Source: Symbiodinium microadriaticum
Taxonomy: Eukaryota; Sar; Dinophyceae; Suessiales; Symbiodiniaceae
DNA: 64,000 bases
Direction of reading: 5' to 3'
NCBI GenBank assembly: GCA_001939145.1
Contig: LSRX01000836.1
Span: 98,074 to 162,073 of the forward strand
Shown here: piece by piece, positions 54,801 to 60,520 of the stretch
How the letters are laid out: each line of letters opens with the position of its first letter
How positions within the stretch are numbered: the stretch's first letter is position 1
Notes under the pieces: model-generated
Database searches by the model: none
The model's input: only the letters and a program-made list of their open reading frames with translations
What the model was told of the DNA's origin: nothing
Position numbers and translations under genes: made by a program

Positions 54801-57434
54801 CAAGACCTGCCACCCGCAGAAAACCCAGAGGCGCCGGAAGTGACCACACAAGACATGGACGGCAGTGAGATAACAACGAAGATCAGGCCGGTGGCTCATG
54901 GTGGAATTCGTCGTGGTGGCAGTCATGGGATGATAACTCATGGTGGACCTATAACTCAAGGGGGTACACGTGGAACAGCACTCCGAGTTGGAACACGACC
55001 CCATCTACAACCGAATGGACCACGTCGACGACAACATGGACGCAGATACTGGATACTATGTGGACGACCTCCTGGATCACACCCTCCGAATTGCCGAGCT
55101 CAAGTTCGTGGACCCCTATATCTATGCCATGGTTTGGCACATCTAGCACAACATGGACTTCAACGACCTCTCCTGCACCACATGGGAATCCCGAGAATAT
55201 TTTCATAATGCACCACTTGTTGGGAGAAGCCTCGTGGGAATTTTCTTCTACCTCCAGCACAACCAGTACCACAACGACAATACAGGTTGGAGGAGTCTCA
55301 AACATGCAGCTCACCAACAGTGAGTGGGCCACGTTAGAACAGCTGAGGATGTCGGAACATCAACTGCGTCGGTTGGAGACCCTCTTCGAAGCCCTTCACG
55401 AGCACCAAATCCATGGACGAGGTCCCGAAAGTAGATGGGCGCTCAGGTGTATCATTCGGCGAGGCAACCACGTTGAAGAGCTGGTGGATGTACTGCTCAA
55501 CATCATGGAGAGAAGACTACACCCGAGAGGGTTCTTCCCTATCACAAGAGTACCTCGTGAAGCTCATGTGAGGAATCATCTCTTCAGCTGGGCGCAACAT
55601 TTTCAATTGCTCATAACGCAGACGATGCAAGAACTCCTCCAGGTCCCCCTCAGCCAGGTTGATCTTGAAGAACCCGCGCGGTTTGGTAGTGAGGAGCCTA
55701 GTCCGTCGACGCAAGCACGAACCCCATGCCGCTCCTCAACGACCGAAGTCTCTGGGAGCCCAGCCCGCTCACGCAGTCCAAGAAGAAGTTCCAGCAATGG
55801 AACTCATGTTCATTCTGATGGGGAGGAAGATGATGTGGTTGAAGAGGTGACCCACCCTGCATTGGCGAGTTCAAGTAGTCCCTTCGTTGTCCCTACGGAG
55901 GTGGTGCCGCCTGGGGTGACAGTTCCTCCTGACTTCCCGGCTCACCTTGCTCCTGCAGGTCTTCTTGGAATATGGAGGGAATGGGATGAGATTGAGAATA
56001 CCGAGAGCAACCCCTCCTCTTCGACCACAAGCACCACGACGGGACAACTAGATGAAGGCTATGGTATGACAACATTGACGGCTACCTCTACGTCAACCAC
56101 AATGCCGTGGTGGAGCTGGAGTACAACAACTACATCCTCGACCTCGACACTCATTGACCCGGCACTGATGCAAGAAATCAGCCGTGTCACCAATGTGGTC
56201 ATCCAAGCTGGTGGACGTGCTGATATGCATGAGCTCCTCAGACGCCTACTTCAACGTCAACAAGAACTGCTGAGAACACACGCGCTGTTACTGGCTCAGT
56301 TCAATGAGCTCAACCGCTGGTTGGTGGAGGATGGTCGTGCACTACCTTGGAACGCGGCAACACAAGAACGTACCCTGTGGAACGCGACGCGACGGGCAGC
56401 TGCCGGTCAACCGATTCGGGGCGGGCTCGTCAACAGGGAGATGGTACATGTCCTTCTTCAACCAGGTCTCCCTGAGGCAGAGCAGATAGACCTTCAATTG
56501 CCGCAATCCTCCACCAATGACCGGCTTGGGCTTCGTCGTCGAGTATGGAGAGTACATGCCAACCGAGTATTACGTGGAGAACATGGACAGCCAATTGACA
56601 TCCCTGTCAACGACGCTCACCTTTACATGGTGCAGACGAATGAGAATGTGGATGTACCTAACATTCCGCCTACTGCACAACCACCGGTCGACCCGCTTCG
56701 AAGACTGAGGCCTGACATGCTTCAGCGCCGCCGCGAAATCGCCAATCTTCGTGGTCGTCCTCGCGATGGCTCAGGAGTTCGTCGCCGTGGGTCAACTATG
56801 CACAGCCGAGGGGAAGGAGATGCTTCTGCTCGCCATCCACATCGTCGTCGTCGAGCACCTCGCCGAGATCGAAGCCGAGATCGGAGCCGTAGCAGAGATG
56901 ACGACCCAGTTCCCTAGGCAACCACAGCTCGTGAAGGAGTCCGGCAGTCGTTCGCTTGTGGTCTCTTGGTGAGTTCTCTTGGAATCTCATGGCGGAGGTG
57001 TACTGAGTGCCCATGGTTAGTGCAAGCTTAACGGCTGAGACTCTCGTGCGGAGAAAGTCCCATTGCACTTTAAAAAAAAAAACCCTAAACCCTAAAACCC
57101 TAAAACCTCGACAGAAACCCCCCCAAGTCCTAGAGCCCTCGCAGCCAAATGACCTCCACCCGTCTAACTAAAAGCCCAAGCCGGCCCAAGCCTATCCAGG
57201 TTTAGGGTTTATAGGGCTTATAGGGTTTATAGGATTTATAGGGTTTATAGGGCTTATAGGGTTTTAGGGCTTAGGGTTTTAGGTTTATAGGGTTTTAGGG
57301 TTTAGGACTTTAGGACTTTAGGGTTGTAGGGTTTAAGTTTGGGGCCTTAAGAATCCAAGAGCTTTCTCCTGAGCTTCCGCCAGGTATCCTCGGACCAGGA
57401 TGGAGATGGGAAGCTATCTTTCGAGGAGTTCAAG
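24142..57434 (+). CDS. Calcineurin subunit B, ten exons over 33 kb
   Basis: Regulatory calcium-binding subunit of the phosphatase calcineurin. Exons: 24,142-24,169, 25,362-25,408, 26,481-26,522, 27,152-27,188, 43,047-43,111, 44,125-44,196, 44,962-45,006, 46,069-46,101, 47,239-47,307 and 57,384-57,434. They total 489 nt and join in frame to 163 codons. The start MGNSES has the N-myristoylation glycine seen in the family; exon 1 is the least certain because its donor is ambiguous by one base. The four EF-hand loops are DEDGDGQLDPSE, DKDGNGTVSFIE, DVNKDGYISNGD (Asp for the usual final Glu) and DQDGDGKLSFEE. Conserved landmarks are ENPLVQRVISVFD, HKLRFAFAIYD and VMKMMVGDNL. Spacing matches animal calcineurin B residue for residue between EF1 and EF4. 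The last C-terminal residues were not located with confidence. Intron 4 hosts the DIRS element and intron 9 the LINE. Donors are GT, GC and GA. Confidence 0.9.
27853..29932 (-). CDS. Element 3'-terminal ORF, acidic and coiled-coil, frameshifted
   Basis: Two overlapping minus frames. The first (29,932 to about 29,100) has DVVVPTPTDATAMEVDEPE and LAIVLPNGEALWFTTRDID. The second (about 29,000 to the stop at 27,853) carries an acidic segment (EEVDDDEDSDVELTAEERAE), a coiled-coil-like helix (VARIEEECSALERRMRDLS) and a long Pro/Ser/Thr-rich tail. A frameshift near 29,050-29,150 joins them. No known domain recognised. Confidence 0.5.
29874..30690 (-). CDS. Element ORF: three zinc ribbons, Pro-rich linker
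   Basis: The coding-like part of a longer minus-strand frame. It shows three CxxC...CxxC ribbons: WWCYNCKAKVSTHALKCPTC, HWVCGTCGEVNGLHRYGCNT(C) and HWICPHCQDEVSVKRSVCDC. The first two are separated by about 75 residues rich in Pro and Ala. The Trp-x-Cys-x2-Cys pattern resembles RanBP2-type fingers. An acidic stretch (VETHEEVVEVEDDEMG) follows. Probably nucleic-acid or protein binding; part of the retroelement or cargo it carries. Confidence 0.55.
30812..31276 (-). CDS. Element ORF: zinc ribbon, Gly/Lys-rich
   Basis: 154 codons: a YDYTWFDNGKGKGPWRQKG basic segment, then an acidic SEEGFESDDSWELDSDSSG, a zinc ribbon (CRQCGHHQYWGEGWCFGCGW) and a GFGKGSKGKGKGARYPPW tail. Gly-Lys-rich tails of this sort suggest nucleic-acid binding. 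It lies in the same direction as, and just after, the J-domain frame. Confidence 0.55.
   Translation of the reverse strand: MARSARTLSFFVLYKAPPPDPFSGYDYTWFDNGKGKGPWRQKGRNVWEDPYGTVWEEVSDMSDFSEEGFESDDSWELDSDSSGPQIDRFPSVRKGRTLRFCRQCGHHQYWGEGWCFGCGWVRSHRRWRTERFPGFGKGSKGKGKGARYPPWKGI
31233..32330 (-). CDS. Recombinase C-terminus followed by J-domain
   Basis: A 365-codon frame. Its first 30 residues supply the recombinase tyrosine (HAYLYTD). Then comes an acidic linker (DEEFGDSDDPDWRSARAKL) and near residues 225-285 a DnaJ-type J-domain. The J-domain reads AWAFRGLEPGSSMTDVMKAF, KKKALVLHPDKVPESEKAD and LGNAKEILL, with the catalytic HPD at 31,551-31,559. J-domains activate Hsp70 ATPase. The frame then enters Pro/Leu/Arg-rich sequence that is probably out of register: another minus frame there is Pro/Ser-rich and joins the zinc-ribbon frame at 30,812-31,276. 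Confidence 0.75.
   Translation of the reverse strand: MLAVTSDVETVKRFGGWKSDAVHAYLYTDMAAAPNRAKEMLTSKPVLQPQQHTQAPNRVGDRSLDYDQHSDVRCGGPEDPRPEDEEFGDSDDPDWRSARAKLQDLERQTGLTFVQSVRLKKQIAKGGVVEPPVFLQRFGGLPEWFAPVSAASSSQDAESAHMYRAAMPEPPFQASADEPSTLPQLFLPEQVFHSPSWRSALPHAVMADNAPRPAGMGHAQLRDWINQWGSAWAFRGLEPGSSMTDVMKAFKKKALVLHPDKVPESEKADATLRMSALGNAKEILLAEVGLADPPRQPPLDLVVPLLLLHQALRHLLPRQHRLSLNRSPRADPAPRRPHLRRRHRRVLHRAPHGTIGQDPQLLRPL
32297..34440 (-). CDS. DIRS tyrosine recombinase with long N-terminal region
   Basis: Integrates circular element DNA by strand exchange. The C-terminal half shows a SAM-like DNA-binding region (DSTRRSYGAGWKQWATFM), the box I arginine in YMLRISEYL, and HSLRKGGAT (HxxR, 32,357-32,368). 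The frame then breaks at a tandem 8-bp duplication (32,335-32,350). The nucleophile region, FGGWKSDAVHAYLYTD, follows in the next frame at about 32,245-32,295. The roughly 330 residues between RNase H and the recombinase core (34,440 down to about 33,400) contain no domain I recognise. That part has a Cys/Arg-rich TARRRTVCFCWKGT segment. Without the 8-bp duplication the recombinase would read through. Confidence 0.8.
34377..35156 (-). CDS. DIRS RNase H domain frame
   Basis: A 259-codon frame with the RNase H signatures in order: GGDATLDRIGAVDW (first Asp), TSVMELLAFVVLACHRR (Glu), LYVTDNMNVRTWL (second Asp) and RTYRNQLADWLSRED (last Asp). This arrangement, with ADWLSRED at the end, is typical of DIRS and related elements. 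The RNase H removes the RNA strand during replication. It overlaps the preceding frame by a frameshift near 35,150 and the next near 34,400. Confidence 0.75.
   Translation of the reverse strand: MPSIGPHLPTLYHLLKGNLQGNKGSGGKSTNNTLVQVEAGSHAEEDRRWEDFWDALDFIRLQLEAPLQCSFVSVFEKLLPIRERLALPGVTARARITGGDATLDRIGAVDWKAKVFHADNVDQHREGLRNLAREGEETDITSVMELLAFVVLACHRRAEWTGELVLYVTDNMNVRTWLHKRRPRNRASSLLVRLVQRLESENRFTVHPVYIRTYRNQLADWLSREDLQIVRKQLAADGWTEVATGLQSRKCRETAHSPS
34800..37758 (-). pseudogene. DIRS ORF B: reverse transcriptase and RNase H, interrupted
   Basis: From the TTTTGAC junction at 37,756 the +1 frame reads on through WEGVPPLDILDAQDKLTLP, meets a TGA at 37,536-37,538, then continues from about 37,533 to the 679-bp gap. 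That part includes a Cys-rich CYRCRRPQTPC. After the gap the reverse-transcriptase palm is clear: AMPFGWVGSPGEFVAW, then the catalytic WLMDDGVV (DD at 35,449-35,454) and GLHMKFDTQEVRLPEPKR. A frameshift near 35,150 leads to the RNase H region at 34,377-35,156. The gap hides the N-terminal palm. Two or more breaks make this copy non-functional as assembled. Confidence 0.75.
35739..36417. other. Assembly gap (679 N)
   Basis: A run of N inside the DIRS reverse-transcriptase region. The frames on the two sides need not be compared, because the gap length may be an estimate. Confidence 1.
37756..42225 (-). CDS. DIRS ORF A: gag-like protein with membrane segments
   Basis: An uninterrupted 1,489-codon frame from ATG at 42,223-42,225. 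Residues 1-27 look like a signal or membrane segment (AAAVVAGNCLVAATLIDSWL). A second membrane helix (GWTALATLMIGLLTALVW, near residue 125) runs into a Cys-rich basic patch (WFCCGCGCRRR). Two Cys-rich clusters follow in the N-terminal third. The C-terminal third has a CCCH-like finger (CWDAACHIGCHRSNCPNAH, near residue 1,290) and a Lys/Ala-rich basic tail, as in retroelement nucleocapsids. The position and finger suggest a Gag role; the membrane segments are not typical of Gag and might reflect an envelope-like or captured domain. It ends in TGA within TTTTGAC, with the next frame continuing in the +1 register. Confidence 0.75.
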   Translation of the reverse strand: MVRSAAAVVAGNCLVAATLIDSWLPWRTLSSGNQTGLPSTGEPPSPPVMGDPPQGATSTSTTSVWWGEWNFRVLLGWTNLMVFSTPEQKGSLGTEGGWALYLLDKVGVISFGRYWPVAGWTALATLMIGLLTALVWSLKACEKWFCCGCGCRRRGVREGAQAVDPALRHLPVTATPTTYAPVTLVGPGSSTPVDTEYFQRQVRGRGAGRRPHDLVLRFPQGAVRMQPDWTHRTRIDRHGLWIKPGRILGVTARALREHLERADQIHLCRAEHCAQPGAYHCKEFAAIDADSVIDLGAYGRLDGWRALVLFWRGLRSLKRLLHGFLLCCSCRSCRRTTEVPRQIQDQGVIRPLDPDSESEAEQISDPCEAVLIGLELQGKPRALAPEGCDDKAAAEPTRLLVDDLQLSDLGGRECARLCNHRGQLYMLSCQGRKCSVVSCFNKVHGAHKGTPLCSKHLAETGRSNSPAPVHGTAKRRPEESLLHSIRRSQSADTRLENGPSRIVRFEEPSSPDVGHQRLSSSEYEKPSRVERVAHPKAGAPVLVRLHPFFGSGVKTRWFLFLGEVEGIAEDSRRTERAAVKIASFRLRVSLPWHCLGEPPSTDQSGRYPRTWLQEFLYSAPTELEDRGVSIQVSQIAPHSWEWLKEREGREVNPKEAPSASLRPEQLRQLVKEPRLVLLPHDEGLVLTKGVGSEGDEFGTPPRPPTISVSSTPKTISQEVGPPQEIDSGALHDSFRDARAQGASIGEAIALVASAYNIGPEIVQMSVLGALEGTRDEGKEEVGIGKDPLAWSERRPSLTGPQVPPPPLPPGLTQESGLVQARVTPPDNHLLASSGGLPDAVARLFPTTGSEATSGLVSAATGALSLQQPSIGLGQGLVRKAGASFGEQLGPSDPTLATDRIIHAIDGLRKAQDEDKTGTKGQVSSIKEGEKLDVFLARGCGQLSIELCKGVYGKELFHSIKRAGLHAKHELSLIKWPVLITNRVALSIAGLWWGGTESFTLLAADCATARVEQIENWSPPTEHKIEARSTAPTTFLTWLRYAENSIKVFGSAYGLEHVQERNKFLQALREAHEEAENAFPFTYCVQLFEEMTAVWCEEIRESRRRLCAKLGTENPRLEDFKLVALSPSATGQANFQFPRVWDLADPAGYYQRVILPRQNKAMARLLNKQLHDHVTKEKRPDHRKTAGPLGSTNPANADAPSPDVEDIDKSGRAPRLALRPDPNKAGDAPKAYPAGKRLSPAEVKRSIQHAPQCPKTKKPICWDAACHIGCHRSNCPNAHEPLPKLSKLDYTVAMQVLRRGGLRSGPKVNPQEVDGRVAQLRAQAKEEQASKIEPGATAQGKAKAHPKAKAKDKAGWAVPEDYQGPVTQLEHELGNLAEGPDYSWHQQFRQDTEVTSVQAGTAEAQKRKEAYEKLLASKKLAPLAGCSDHLHSHVASHFVNAEMQGKVVQLSDILTQAIDYGHPQLAEEAQEVLNSVGVKAGLNLPEPEAF
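43728..43795. repeat. (TA)n and (GTAT)n microsatellite
   Basis: TATA run followed by about ten TATG units, in the calcineurin B intron between exons 5 and 6. Confidence 0.9.
44513..44617. mobile_element. MITE-like element in a calcineurin B intron
   Basis: GTAGTTCTCTGAATCAGGGTC at the left and CTAATTTAGAGAACCCC at the right mark a fourth copy of the family. It is inserted in the intron between the exons at 44,125 and 44,962. Confidence 0.6.
44778..44872. repeat. ATT/ATA-rich microsatellite
   Basis: AATAATAATTATTATG followed by TTATTATT units, self-complementary, in the calcineurin B intron before the exon at 44,962. Confidence 0.85.
45475..46040. repeat. TCA/CAT/CAG trinucleotide block
   Basis: About 560 bp of degenerate CATCAT, CAGCAT and CAACAG triplets in the calcineurin B intron ending at the exon at 46,069. 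Long frames on both strands (Met/Leu, Asp/Ala or Ile/Ser strings) are artefacts. Confidence 0.9.
47760..47855. repeat. CCCTAAA tract at the LINE 5' junction
   Basis: About 12 near-perfect CCCTAAA units directly abut the LINE 5' end. The tract resumes with ACCCTAAACCC straight after the LINE poly(A) at 57,083. Confidence 0.9.
47917..48020 (+). repeat. 58-bp direct repeat in LINE 5' UTR
   Basis: CCGAGGACCGCCATTTGCCT at 47,919 and CCGAGGGACTGCCATCTGCC at 47,975 start two copies of about 35-40 bp sharing CTTCGTGTGGGG, at about 58-bp spacing. Repeats in this position often belong to the LINE promoter; that role is inference here. Confidence 0.6.
48155..49506 (+). CDS. LINE ORF1: coiled-coil RNA-binding-type protein, one frameshift
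   Basis: ATG at 48,155 opens an acidic then basic N-terminus (MDVPIDVDAEGDQ; KKKKRERQMNTEPKQE). Near 48,408-48,414 the frame must shift to continue as SGRELRDLLQIHMFEMRAAW. A long coiled coil follows (INLKGRTSAVEQKLQDQSVL; VGNNHKKVDNAV), then a folded C-terminal part (RTLILGGWPQDTKKAVIESE; GSLRFEYREQEDLKAVKERM) that resembles the RRM-like module of LINE ORF1 proteins. It ends at TGA 49,504-49,506. Such proteins coat LINE RNA and act as chaperones. The frameshift is a mutation or a sequence error. Confidence 0.7.
49519..52452 (+). CDS. LINE ORF2: APE-type endonuclease and reverse transcriptase
   Basis: Begins about 12 nt after ORF1. The endonuclease part shows LLGADVNEKP (the GDFN-like motif) and GTDHAELHVDL (the terminal SDH-like motif). 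The reverse transcriptase shows ILALLAKCKEPSGPNDLRPI, the catalytic KLDVAGAFDRLS (about 51,240-51,275), IGIRQGAPESAEMFGLVMGL, and FYFQDD (DD at 51,567-51,572), with Phe-Gln replacing the usual Tyr-Ala. A thumb-like LKLAMKKTKIVATPD and a Trp-rich C-terminus follow. Frameshifts near 49,860 and 51,630 break it. No RNase H was recognised. Confidence 0.85.
52566..56917 (+). CDS. LINE third coding region: Ser/Thr/Trp-rich, SR-like C-terminus
   Basis: After ORF2 about 4.3 kb is open in changing frames: 52,566-53,936, 53,933-54,520, about 54,480-54,960, then 55,058-56,917. The first opens with a hydrophobic MALWRGRLLLGLLLWVVRRL, then long Ser/Thr stretches with repeated STTW-like units. The last (619 codons) has a helical middle (LRRLETLFEALHEHQIHGRG; LLRRLLQRQQELLRTHALLL) and an Arg/Ser-rich end (RDRSRDRSRSRDDDPVP). 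No conserved domain recognised. It lies on the same strand before the poly(A), so it belongs to this element unless two elements are fused. A separate frame at 52,505-53,089 overlaps its start and cannot be excluded. Confidence 0.5.
53160..53455 (+). repeat. Internal tandem repeat in the third LINE coding region
   Basis: Four units of about 65-100 bp carry TTCGACGAGCTC(A)...AACATACAAG...CACGACCACGTG...TATGACATGGTGCAC...CTCTACTACATC. The Ser/Thr-rich frame reads SSTTSSTSSSTYKFTTTCSM in these units. Expansion of this array explains part of the element's length. Confidence 0.75.
57083..57350. repeat. CCCTAAA then TTTAGGG cluster after the LINE
   Basis: CCCTAAA units (57,083-57,110) resume the tract interrupted by the LINE. 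After 80 nt of other sequence, TTATAGGG/TTTAGGG units in the opposite orientation run to about 57,340, just before the calcineurin B exon at 57,384. Confidence 0.85.
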
Positions 57435-59817
57435 GTGGGAATTCAGCCAAGTGCAGGTGTTGCAAGAATTAGTAGTGGTAGTCGTATGCCCCCTTGTAGC
57501 CCCCGATGTATGTAAAGTATAATACAGTTCTTATCATAAAGGCCGCTACTTGACTAATGACTATGGAATATAAGGTTATAGGTATGGTATGATATACCCC
57601 CCCCCAAGCTGGTCGAAAGTCCTCTTCTGATGTCTATGGGCTTCCGGGGAGTGGGGTTTTTGGGGCTTTGAGAGCTCGGGAGGCTTAGCCTTGCTAGAGG
57701 GGCTTTAGGGCCCCGTAGGGTTTAGGGTGTTAGGGTTTAGGTAGGGCTTTTGGTGACCTGAAAACTTCTGAATCCCATTTAGGCAGAAGGTTTTGGATTT
57801 AAGCTAAGGTGGCTCGGAGCCGGGGGTGCATCGTCTGTTGCTTCGGTGGTCTAGGGGCCGTTCTTCCTGTTGTGCTCTTCCGGCATGAATCGGATTCACA
57901 ACAAGTCCAGCATAACCATTATGGTGGTTGCGAACTCGACACCTAGGCAGCAGCCATTCCAGCACATGGATCAGTCCTACGAAGATTCCGAGACCCAGAA
58001 GTAATTAATTGTAAGGCATACATATTGCTACAGGGGTATCTGCATTTCTTCACGACCCCTCCCCAAAGCCAAAAGCCATCGCCCAAAGCCGCCAACACGT
58101 CGCTCTTAAACCCCAGCGGCCTAAACCTTACACCCCGAAGCTCGAACCCCGTCAATCCTAAGCCGTAGGCCTCCTCCACTCACAAACCTGAAGGAGGAAC
58201 TCTGAGCTCCATGCAAGATGTGGGCTTAAGCCTGATCTCCAGAGCCAAGCAGCCCGGAGCATGACAACCAGGAAAAAACTTCTCGAATATCGGGTTTGGG
58301 GGCTTTGGGGTGTAGGGTTTTGGCATGGATATCTTTATGGGCTGTGTGGGACTCCTGGCGCACCAAACCACCGATCACTCCGGGATTGCTTTACAACCGC
58401 CTTGTACCAAGGGCCGACTTGTCCCTCAGAATGCTGCCCCTTACTTATTCAACTTTCGGATCATATCCCTAAACACCTAAACCCCTAAACCCTAAACCCC
58501 TAGACCGCTAAACTCTGAACTGTCCCAATCAGCCCGAAGCTCCTTCTATGCCTCCGGGCCGAAGGCGGCAGTGCATAGCATTGGTCGCGATCCCAGCCCG
58601 TGGATACTGTTTAGGGTTTAGGGTTTGTGAGTTACGAGGCGGAAGGTCTTCGATAGGTTTGGGGTTCGGAAGAACTTCGGTTCTGTGACGCAAGGAAGTC
58701 GTGTGATGTACGAGCAAAGGTAATTTCGTGGTTGAGGCGTTTTCGCCCGCGTCTTATCTGTTTGCAGGCCATCGCAGCATGAGTTGCAGTCTGCATGAAA
58801 GAACATGGGGAACCGTCAACTTAAAGGGCGGCCTGTGTTTTACTTCACCCAGGCACCCTATCAAAAGAGGCACCAGAGACATCAGCCATTCACCAACCCA
58901 CAACTTGGAAAGGTTCGGGTTTCCGGCACAGCACCCCAAAAAATAGGGTTCCGAAAATTTAGTGCTCAGATCTCCGTATAGTCCATGTATAGGGTATGTA
59001 CCTCAAAAACCTGCTGTTGTTATTTCTAAAGGCCCCCCTGTATTCTGCCACAGCATTCTGAAGGATCCTAGCAGAAAGTCCTGCCTCCGCCTTGGGAGCC
59101 TAAAGGAGGTTAGATCCCGGGTCTCAAGGCACACCAAGTTGATGAGGAGGGGTTTAGGATTTAGGGTGTAGGGTTTGGGATTTAGGGTTTAGGGTGTAGG
59201 GTTTAGGATTTAGGGTTTAGGGTTTAGGATTTCGGGCTTGGGAACTTACGGAGAACCCTGGTTGAGACCTGAGATAGCCAAGATCCCCTGACAAAGCACG
59301 GCCGGTTTAGGATGAGCACCCTAAGCCCTAAGCCCTAAACCCCTAAACCCTAAACCCTAAACCCCGCCCCAAACCCCTGAGCCCTAAACCCTAAGCCCGA
59401 AACCCTAATGCTTTAAGCCCTAAGCCCTAATGCCTTGGAGCAACCCCCATCTCAGGTGTAGCCGAGCAGCTCTCCATTGACCTCAGCTCTTACGGCTAGG
59501 CCGGGAGGCCTGGAAACCTCCAAACCCTAAAACCCTGGATCTTGAACCCTTTAAACCCTGAGCCCTAAACCCTGTAGCCTAAAGCCCTGAACCCTAAGCC
59601 CTAAGCCCTAAACCCTAAACCCTAAATCCTAACCCTGAACCGGTAGCCCGTCTTTGGGGTTTAGGTCCAGGTCCTTGCGTAAGTAGGGTTGACGTGGGAG
59701 TTTCTGGCCTCAAGAAGATGGGCCTGTACAAATCAGTCAGGTTTAGGGTTTAGGGTTTAGTTAGAATTTAGGGATTAGGAATAGGAGGATACAGGTTTCA
59801 ACACTTGAAAATTGCAG

Positions 59818-59866
59818 ACGCAAGCAGCAGCAGCTGCACGGCTCCGTGGCTTCAATGCCCAAAGCC
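59818..59866 (+). CDS. Candidate exon, alanine-rich
   Basis: Acceptor ATTGCAG is followed by TQAAAAARLRGFNAQS and a perfect GTGAGT donor. The good donor and basic, Ala-rich peptide suggest a real exon of an unknown gene, lying between TTTAGGG repeats and a microsatellite. Confidence 0.35.
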
Positions 59867-59989
59867 GTGAGTGCACACTCTGCTTATGCCAAAGGTTACA
59901 TCTACCTGTCCGTCTGTCTATGTTTCCTGTTTGATTACCGGTATGAGGTATGTTTGTCAGGCCCAGGCGCTATGCCAGCTACATAGATA

Positions 59990-60223
59990 CATACATAAAT
60001 ACATAGGTACATACATACATACATACATACATACATACATACATACATACATACATACACGTATGTGTATATACATATACATACACACATACATGTGTAG
60101 TTGTTTGTGCATATGTATATATATACACACACAAGAGCGTATGTGTGTGTATATATATATATATATATATANGTTTGTGCATATGTATATATATACACAC
60201 ACAAGAGCGTATGTGTGTGTATA

Positions 60224-60254
<31 letters not shown>

Positions 60255-60290
60255 GTATGCATGCGCATATACCAACATACATCTCTGTGT
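59990..60290. repeat. (TACA)n/(TA)n microsatellite with duplicated segment around N60172
   Basis: About 15 TACA units, then TATA and GTGT runs. The roughly 68 bp at 60,103-60,171 and 60,173-60,240, starting GTTTGTGCATATG, are identical and separated by one N. That is the pattern of an unresolved overlap at an assembly join. Confidence 0.95.
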
Positions 60291-60414
60291 GAGTTGTGTA
60301 CACTTACATGTACACTCATGCGTTTTTTCTCAGCATGCACCCATACACAACGACGTAGGCATGTACCATACGTACGCATGCATCCTTGCATGTATGTGTG
60401 CATGATGTACATGT

Positions 60415-60520
60415 GTATATGTATGTATGTATGCATATATTCCTCCAAGGGCGTCAAGCATGCACACACACATGTATATATATATATACACACATACATA
60501 CACATACATATGTATATGCC
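60415..60520. repeat. TATG/CATA microsatellite
   Basis: TGTATATGTATGTATG followed, after a short unique stretch, by CACACATGTATATATATA and CATACATA runs. Confidence 0.85.

Larger units (their letters stand above)
47856..57082 (+). mobile_element. LINE retrotransposon, about 9.2 kb, in CCCTAAA repeats
   Basis: A non-LTR element: 5' UTR, ORF1, ORF2 (endonuclease and reverse transcriptase), a long third coding region, 3' UTR and an 11-nt poly(A) at 57,072-57,082. Both flanks are CCCTAAA repeats, so it was inserted into interstitial telomere-like DNA. The clean poly(A) and apparently full length suggest a fairly recent insertion, yet every ORF carries at least one frameshift. It is sense-oriented in calcineurin B intron 9. 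Target-site duplication cannot be judged because the target is itself repetitive. Confidence 0.85.
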
